The notes beneath the pieces were generated by a model that saw only the letters and a list, made by a program, of their open reading frames with translations, ran no database searches and was not told the DNA's origin. From Malachius bipustulatus (lineage: Eukaryota > Arthropoda > Insecta > Coleoptera > Melyridae), in NCBI GenBank assembly GCA_910589415.1, contig OU342630.1, forward strand, positions 68,134,186 through 68,198,185: 64,000 nt of DNA, written 5' to 3'. The position numbers and the translations under genes are program-made. Positions 22,401 to 31,400 of this stretch are shown in pieces; within the stretch, counting starts at the first letter, position 1, and every line of letters starts with the position of its first letter.

Positions 22401-25400
22401 ATGCGATGAAACTATAACGGGTATTTCATCGAGTGACATTTTAACATTTAAATATTAATAAAATTAGAACATAAGAGCACGCGTTTATCAGCGAATATGC
22501 GTGAATCATTTATGCTAGCGCTTGTGCGCTTGTCCGAGAGAAGAGTACGGCAGAACTAACCATTGCGAGCGAGAGCAACAAAACAAATGGGTAAAACCAG
22601 ATGTAACTTGACGAGTGGTGACGATATCGGGTCGCACTGGGGAGTCTTGTTCCAACACCTTAGTTATCTTACACCGTGATTCCAACTGACTTAGAGACTC
22701 AATTAGATGTTATACTATCGGTATTACAATCGACTAATCTGAATTACAAGTTATACTTGCTGAATTTCAGTAAATGAAGCTAGTTGTATTCCATATTAAG
22801 TATTTACAACAAAAATGTTGTCTTTTTGCAAACCAGTCAATAATATAATTTATGAATCGATTGTTCTTAAAAATAAGAACACCCTTATGGTTATCTCAAA
22901 TTTAAACACGTATGCCATTCTCTGTTATAAGGAATTTTTCAGGTGCTAGAGAGCAATTCACCGGCGGATAGCGGTGATTCGGGTTTGACGATATCCAGCG
23001 GCGACGACCCAGAATGCATGGCTGTGATATTCGAATTCCTCCACTCGCTTATAGAGCTGCGAATGCCGGAGCTGGTGCCTCTTTACCCCGTCTTTGCGAG
23101 GCTCTCCCAGCGCTGGATTCAGACCGATGTGGTCTCATCTCCTGCCCTGGCAATCATGAGAGCGATTGCCATTGATCCTACGGTATGGCGCTTAGAAGAT
23201 TTTCAGTAATAATAATAAATTTATTAAAACCAGAAAAATTACATTCCTACAGTAATTTTACTGCAGTGTAAATCCTGCAGAGTGTCTATTGACACTGTGC
23301 GCAGGACTGGTTGAACTATAACTAAAAATGCTAATCAACTAATAATTAAACTAACCAACCCATACAATAACCCAAAACTAACTAAGATCAAAATACAAAA
23401 TAAATACTAACATAAAAATAAAAAATGTCTTCCGGCATAGACATGTTTCTCCTTTACTATTCCTCCCCCCCCCCCCTAAGAATTAATAAACAGAACTGCA
23501 ATAGAGGTTTACATTATATACACATAATATACTTATATTTTCATTGTACATTTTCAGATATCCATTTTTTAAATTTTTTCTTCCTAATATGATTGCTATT
23601 CGGTAACATTTTACATTCTAGTGGCAGAGAGTTGAAAAGTGTTATAGCTTTAATATAGCTGCTTTTAGTAGTGATACTTTTATGTCTAGTCGGTATGATC
23701 AAAGATTTATTTCTTGTTATGCTATTTGATTCTTGATATAATGTTGTTAATCTCTGATAGTGGAACATAAGTGACTCAAAAGCAAAAGATTGTCTTATAT
23801 TTAATGGACAATTATGAATTTCAGAGTGACCCTTAAACACCATCTTCAACAACTTATTCTGAAAAGACTGCAGCAATTGGAGATTGTTATTATAAGCACC
23901 ACCCCAGGCTATTATACCGTATGTGGCGAGGTTGTGAAAAAAAGCGTAGTACAGCATTTTTAAGGTCTCTATTTTCATTATTTGAGACATTTTGTAAAAG
24001 AGAAAAGTAAGATATTTAGTTTTATTTCTTATATACTGAATTTGATCGTTCCAATTTAGTCTATAATCAAGGTATATGCCTAAATATTTACACTGTTCAA
24101 CTCTCTTTACATATTTCTGTTCTATATATATATCAAATTGCTCAGGAACACTATTGCAGTAGCTTCCAAATGTCATTGTAGACGTTTTCTCTATATTTAG
24201 TGATAATTTATTTTTTGCGAGCCATTCTGCCACTGTTTTTAAATTATGGTTCATTTTTTCTTGTACTAGTAACCAATTACTATCATAAGATATTAAAACT
24301 GTATCATCAGCAAAGGATATTATAATACTGTTTGGTACAAGATTCAGAAGATCATTTATATATAGTACAAACAGTAATGGTCCCAGTACAGTTCCCTGTG
24401 GCACTCCTGTTTTCACAAAGCAAAATTCGCTAGTTACGTCATTTATTTTTGTACATTGTAACCTTTTATCCAGATAGCTAGCCAAAAGCTTGTGAACTTT
24501 ACCTCTTATGCCATATTGAAACAATTTGTTTAGCAATATATTATGATCGACAGTGTCGAAGGCTTTTGCTAGATCTAAAAAAGTAGCAGCAATTGGACAG
24601 CCATTATCTATCTTCGTGTACAATGTATTCACCAAAAATTCAAGAGCATTCTTTGTGCCAATATTTTTCAGAAATCCAAATTGTCTTTTAGAAATTATCT
24701 TACACGAACTAATGAAATCCAACAGCCTGTCATAGATTATCATTTCAAAAATTTTAGCCAAGTTTGATATTATTGAGATTGGCCTATAATTTGAAGCAGA
24801 ATGTTTACTATTTGATTTATGAACAGGTGTAATTTGTGCAATTTTCAAACATGAGGGCCAAACAGTTGTAGACATACATGTATTGACAATATGGTCTAAA
24901 GGTGCTGCAATAAAAGATATAAGATTCTTCAAAGTTATGGCATGGATTGAGTCAATGCCTCCATATTTAGGTTTCAATTTTTTTATAATTCTGCTTATTT
25001 CAGCTATACATGTAGGTTTCAAGAACATAGTTTTAGGATTATTTGGTATTTCAGGAATATGAGAATCAGTAGGCTGCCGAATTTCATCAGCCAGCCGAGA
25101 TCCCACATCACAAAAATATTTATTCATTTTATTTGCTATTAAAATGGGCTCTTCAACTTTTTGCTGGTTTTCATCTAATAGATACCTTATCAATGTTTTG
25201 TTTTTCTTTGGTTTACCTATTTTAAATTTAATCATATCCCATAATTTTTTTGGTTCCCTTAATCTTTTTGTGATTTCCTGTTTTTCAAAGTTTGATTTAG
25301 CTTCATTAATTTTTTTATTTACTGATTTTACAAAATTAGTATAAATATTTTTTAACTCAAGATTATTTGGTTCAGTTTTCCATTCTTTATAAAGCTTTTC

Positions 25401-28400
25401 TTTTTTTATACACAAAGTAATTATTTCCTTTGTTATCCATTTACTTCTAGGTACAGATTTATTTTTTTTTCCATTTGTTCCCCTAGCAGTTCTTGACTGT
25501 TCAGTGCATTTCTGGATGTTTTTTATCAAGGCTTCTGTTGCCTCATTAGGGTTCTGCATAGACAGTATATCCGACCAGTTGGTATTTTTAGCAGATTCAA
25601 TAAGTTTTTTGCGATCTATATAAGTGGATGTCCTTTTTACATTATTATTGGTCTTAATACCGTCTAATGTTAGGAAAATAGGGTAGTGATCATTAAATAA
25701 ATTAGCAAATTTTATCGCCTTAGTTAGTAGATTATCAGTTTTAACAAATACATTGTCTATGCATGAGCCCGCGTTTGGATCTTCAGGTGATGGCCTGGTA
25801 ATCGTTTGGAAGCCCGGAATGAAACCGTGAGTTTGGAGAACATCCAAAAATTCAAGACAATTATGGTCAAGATCCAGCAAGTCTATGTTAAAATCCCCAA
25901 TCAGAAAGTGGTTTTTCGTGTTATTTTTAAGGATCAGATATTCTTTTAGATTAAATATAAATTCAAGTTTAGGCAAATCATGTGATCTGTAAAAAGCTGA
26001 TATTTCAAGAGAGTCATTATTATTGAGTTGTGTTTTACAGTTTAGAATTTTTAATTTGTCTATAGCAAAAACTTCAGTGTCGACTGTTAGATTTTCATTT
26101 GTGTATATAACCACTCCATCAGCTATGTTCAAGTCACCATGATTATAATGTATGTCATATCCTGGCAAGGAAAAAATCTCATGACGCTCAAGCATCCAGG
26201 CCTCAGAACAAACAACCACCTTAGGTTTACTTTCAACCCTCTCAAGAAATGCCTCGAGTAGGTTAAAGTTCTTTTTTAGGCTTCTAATATTAACATGCAT
26301 TACAGTATCATTCTTTACTCGTATACACTCGTTGAGAGCATCGAAAGTATCAACAATTATTTCTTTTTGTGCTACCTCACCTTCAATTTCATTCAAGACA
26401 AATAATTCATTAATCATTTTAATTTAGATGTATATTTAACTATAGGTATATTTCTCCTTTTACCATCATGTAGTTGAAGGTAGCTTCCTCTGATAGTAGA
26501 TGCTAGTTGGAGTCACAGGCAGGACTGGATAGTCGGTATTATCGATGACGTAGTTTATCTTGGCCCTGATGGATTCACACTTGCTCGCTTCAAAGGCCAT
26601 GTGATCAGCTGATCTATTTTTCTTATATTTAGTGTTATAGAACAGACAATGATGGCACTGGTTTAAATCTTGTTTGCAGTTGTATACACTGTGATCACCA
26701 GCACATTTAATACACTTTTCTTCATTTTGACATTTCTTTGTGTTATGCCCAAATCTTCCACATTTTCCACACAATGTTATATTTAGATCGTCGAGAGCAA
26801 AGCATCTTTGGTGCCCAATGTATACATAGTTATTATTGTTTCTTATGAATTTATATAGAGTGGCTGGAAGACTAATGATGGCACATTGAGAGTCTTTGAT
26901 TCTAAAAGTGTGGACAACTTTACAAGAGCCTTCAAAGTCACTAAAATTTCGGTTATTTATATCTTCTTCAAGTTCTTCCTTTGACATATTATTATTAATA
27001 TTCAAAATTTTTAGTGTAGGGTTTTTAAGAGATTGTATCTTCACAGCACATTCTTCACTCAAACTTTTGGAGAGAGTTTTTTCAACTGCCTCAACATCCA
27101 GCTTGTCAATGCAGCAGACACTTACAGAGCCATTTTTTTTTGAAGAAAATACATTTTTAACTTTAACATTGTTGAGGTTTTGTATTTGTTTGGTAACTTT
27201 TCCAAAAATGTCAGTTTTGGAGTTTGTGTCTTTTGGAGTTATTATGATTTTAGGCACATGTAATTTTGGTTTTAATGTTTGACTAGATCTGCTACTTACA
27301 GCAGAAGCAAATGTTGGTGATGCACCAATTTTTTCATTTTCTATTATTTTCCTCAAAAATTTACAGTTTTCTTTTAACTCCTCGTTTTGTTTCTTTAATT
27401 CAGAATTCATTTCTTCGAGATCGTTCATTTTCAGGTTCAGTTCATGGATTGTCAAAGGTAATCAATAGTAATCAATAATAATTATTGATTACTGAAAATC
27501 TTCTTCTTCACTAACAATTATTGTTAGTGAAGAAGTTATAGAACATGAATTCACAAAAATCCGTTCTGAGGGTGAAGCGTGCCCCCCCCCCCTCAAAAAA
27601 AGCACCCCTTTGGTGAAAAAAGTATTATTTTGCTACTAATAATTCGTTAATAGTTGAATCTATGAAAAAATAGTAATAAGAAGAAAGGAAGCCAACAATT
27701 ATAAATAAACAAAAATTTGCGCGCATTAAAAATACAAAATTTTCAGTTTCTTAAATATTGAATAACTCGAAAACTATACATAACTATACGAAAAAAATAC
27801 AAGATACCTTTCTTTTAGGAAATCACTCAGCTACCTTTCTTGTAATTAGTATTTTTTTGATAGTGGACTATTGGATAGTATAAAAAACTGTAAGTACTTT
27901 ATAATCTCTGAAGTATTTATTTTATTCGTATTTGATCTTTATCATTTTGACTTAGCTTTGAGCCAGTTAAAGTGTGTGATGAGAAAATTTCTAAAATAGA
28001 GATTTTCATCTTATCTTCTTTTTTTTCATTGCAAGTAATTTCATATGTTAGAGTCGTATAATTCTTCATTGATAAAAATCGAATTTCAGATCAGATGAGT
28101 GTAAATTTTTGTTAATAGCTAGCCGACCGCGGTTTCAGTTCTGTGACCCATCATTGGGTCAGTTGTCAGCTTTATAGAATCCGTATCAACGGATAGTTTT
28201 TTAAAACCCTTTTGAAGTGAAAAGCCGGGTTAAATATTGACTTGAGGACCCTGAAGTTTTGATGGTCAAAACCCTTAATAAATAATTTTGATGCTTTTTT
28301 CCACAAAAGTTGGTGGTTTTTTGATTTTGATCGTCAATGATTTAAACTGTTACTTTTTTGTCGGCCATTTTAGAAGATTATTGCCCGTATTCACAAACGA

Positions 28401-31400
28401 TAATTTCCTAAATAATTACGTAATTAATTAAATGAGTGAGATGGATATATGCAGTTTTTTTGCAATAGAGTGAGATGGGTATAATTGATTACGTAATTAT
28501 TTAGGAAATTATCGTTTGTGAATACGGGCATATGTCTGTGAGAAAATTAAAAAACCTTTACTCTGTCCGTTAAAATTAATGACTTATTTTCAAGTTTCTT
28601 GTTGTTGTTGCAACTTTTACGTCTCAGTTATTATTTAAGTCAATAAAATAATATTATTACGTGTGTCAACTGTGCAGAGCATTATAGTAACGATTAATGA
28701 ACAGATGATTCTGAACTGATGGTTAAACTAAAAATTCTTTCAGGTGCAAGATAAAACCTCTCTACTAGAACCAATCGTGATGGTGCTTCCCATATTCATG
28801 ATGATGTTGAATAATGGTCAAAACTCCGAAATTCCTACTCACATTGAACACAGCAAAAAAATCGGCTCTCTGTTACAGTTACTTCGAGTCATGGTTAAGG
28901 TAAATTATCGAAAACGATCAATTTTGTTAATTATCAACAACGCTTATCTTGAATGAACCCTTGTTTATAGGAAGAGAGCATGCGAATTCGCATAATAGAG
29001 GAGCTGAAGGTGGAGTGGATATGCAGGGTGTTTGTGCCGCTGCTGGGTGAAGACAACTCTCCTAGACTCCGAGCCAACGACTGGAACACCTGCTCTAATG
29101 AAGCAATCAGCTTGTACGTTCACGCTGTAGCTCTTGTCAATGAGCTCGCCAGGTACGACAGCAACTGGATTGAGCTACAGAATAGTCTCTCTAATAACAA
29201 GTAAGTTCAATAATCATCTTGATTAAGAGAGAAAAAGAGAGGGACTAATATTGTATTTATCTCCAGGCAGATCCACATGGTGCTGGCTCAGTCACTCTTC
29301 ACCAGCTCGGTAGAAGTGAAAAGCATCACTCTGAGTATGATCGGGGGCATTCCGATTGAAGGCATATCCGATGCCATGTGGCGTCTTCAAACTGTTATAC
29401 AGATCGATTCGCCTGACACGAGAAAATCGACCGAAACAGTTACTGGTCCCTCTAATGACATGCATTTTCCGGTTCTTTCGGTCAGACAGATAGCTAGGTT
29501 GGACGAGGTGCTGGATAATCTCAAGGTTATATTTTTATTATGCTCTGACGACTTCGCGAATAACTTTTTTATTTCACTCTCCAGAACGCGATGTCTTCTT
29601 CCACGTCCCCCCTGCCGATCACCACTTCAGACGTTATGGAGCTGTACGAGTACAAGCTGGCGTCGATGGGGCACGCCGAGCGCTCTGCAATGGCTTCGGT
29701 CGAGGCGGCCAGCGAGCGCTGCATTCACCTGCAACATCGGACCGCGCAACTCCAGGCTGAGCTCACTCGGCTTCACCAGCTGCTCTACCACTCGCAGCAG
29801 TGCCACGAGCAGGGCGTTCGTACACTCGATCTTCTCAAAGGGCAACTCAGGGGGCAAGTGCAGGAGCTCACCGCCAGTTTGGAGGTGGAAAGGTGAGTGA
29901 TTGGTCACAAAAATTTACACCAATCAAGAATTCCTTCAGGGTTCTAATTTTGGGCATATGTTTTCCCTAGTGTACGATAATGATTTAGAGCTACAGTGAA
30001 ACCTGGATAAGACGAACACTGAATAAGGCGGAAATCTGCCTATCACGGAAATTTTTCCCGGTCCCGAATTAAGCTATACACATTACATGTTAACTTCCAC
30101 TGCTCAAGCCGGAAACTGCGTAACGTGGAGACGGAACACGTTTTTTAACCTTATGCACGCAATTTCATCTGCATAAGACTGAAGTGGACCGACGTCGCCA
30201 CCCTTTACCTTTACCTCCGCACGTTCTCGCGCGTCTATCCTACTCTCTGTAGGATCTATCTATACTTTATTTTTTATTTAGATGGATTCCACCAAGTCAA
30301 AATTCTGGGGGAACGATTGGCAACAAGACTGATTAGGTTGGTTATGTATGTATAAATTATGTATGTATGTATAAAACTTATGTATGTAGGATTAGACCGA
30401 TTCCTTCTTAGTTTTATGTAAAAACGTTGAAAATAGAAGAAAATCTATTTATTGTGATAAATAGAAGAGGTACTTACATTATTTAATCATTTTTTAAGAA
30501 TTTCTCAAGGAATCTGATTAAACAGTATTTTTGCTTAATCTGGAGAAACATCTTTCAATCGCTATTGTTTATAGCATTTGATGATTCCTTCTTTTCTTTC
30601 TTTTGAAATAAATTTACCTGCCTGAGCATTTTAATAATTTTGAATTTGATAATTTGGTTTGTTAATTTGACAACTTCAACTTTTCAGTTCCTTCGCGTTT
30701 CGCTGTGACTAGAGTGCCGACTCAGGGAGTAGACCTAGTTTTCGCAAAACGTCATTGGATATATATAGTTCAATCCCAGCAACAGTTAAATTTGTCCTCA
30801 AAAAACGAATAACTACTAAAAAAGGACTATTTTCAGAGAAAATAAAGTAATTTGAAGTTTTTAATTTGCGTTTTATAGCAGTGGAACTTACAACAAGGAA
30901 ACATGTTTTGCAGGTGACGTCATAGCCTATACCCGAATCGGGGAATGTTGCCGTTACTTTAGTCACAACGTAAATTTTTTGCCAAGGTCGAGAAAACAGG
31001 CTACCATCCGACAATATGAAAATTACTGTTTAAAGATTGCACAGGGTACCAACTTGACAGCTGTTTGACAAGTCCATCTAAATAAAAAATAGACTTTACT
31101 GTCTGTAGGTACTTATGCACTTCCTGTTTAGTCCTGTTCGGATTCAATTTTAGTCAATTTTAAACTCTTCAACTGTGAGCTGTGAGCATCAAATTATTTT
31201 TAGTAGGTACAATATTCGATATGTCTGCAAATAAAAAATTCAACACTAACACTGGAAATCTTTAGAAATCTATTTTAATAGATTTAATTATATGTTATGA
31301 AAACAAAAAATTAACGCTTCTCGCTTCCGCTTCTCGCGGAAAAATATAAGTGTGGTAAAACACAAGTTTATGATATTTTGAAGAATAAGGACAAAATAAA

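Larger units (their letters stand above)
23207..27470 (-). mobile_element. Non-LTR retrotransposon with two ORFs, antisense in CIP2A intron 5
   Basis: Order on the minus strand: ORF1 (27428-26466), a 48-bp gap, ORF2 (26417-23541), then a 3' UTR with a C/G homopolymer (about 23467-23480) ending in a TTA/ATT-rich tail at about 23207. Both frames are uninterrupted, so the copy may be young. APE plus RT without an RNase H and a CCHC ORF1 place it in the CR1/Jockey-type assemblage. The exact clade needs a tree. The 5' limit is uncertain and may be truncated near the palindromes at 27470-27540. The tail lies only about 24 bp from the exon 5 splice donor. Confidence 0.85.

Noticed and set aside
23467..23480. 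Long C homopolymer as a possible regulatory tract
   Set aside because: It is simply part of the LINE 3' UTR. Another poly-C run at 27583 shows that such tracts occur without function.
30709..31014. 101-codon minus-strand frame in the nested TIR element
   Set aside because: No recognisable domain and no supporting second copy in the window. The element looks nonautonomous.
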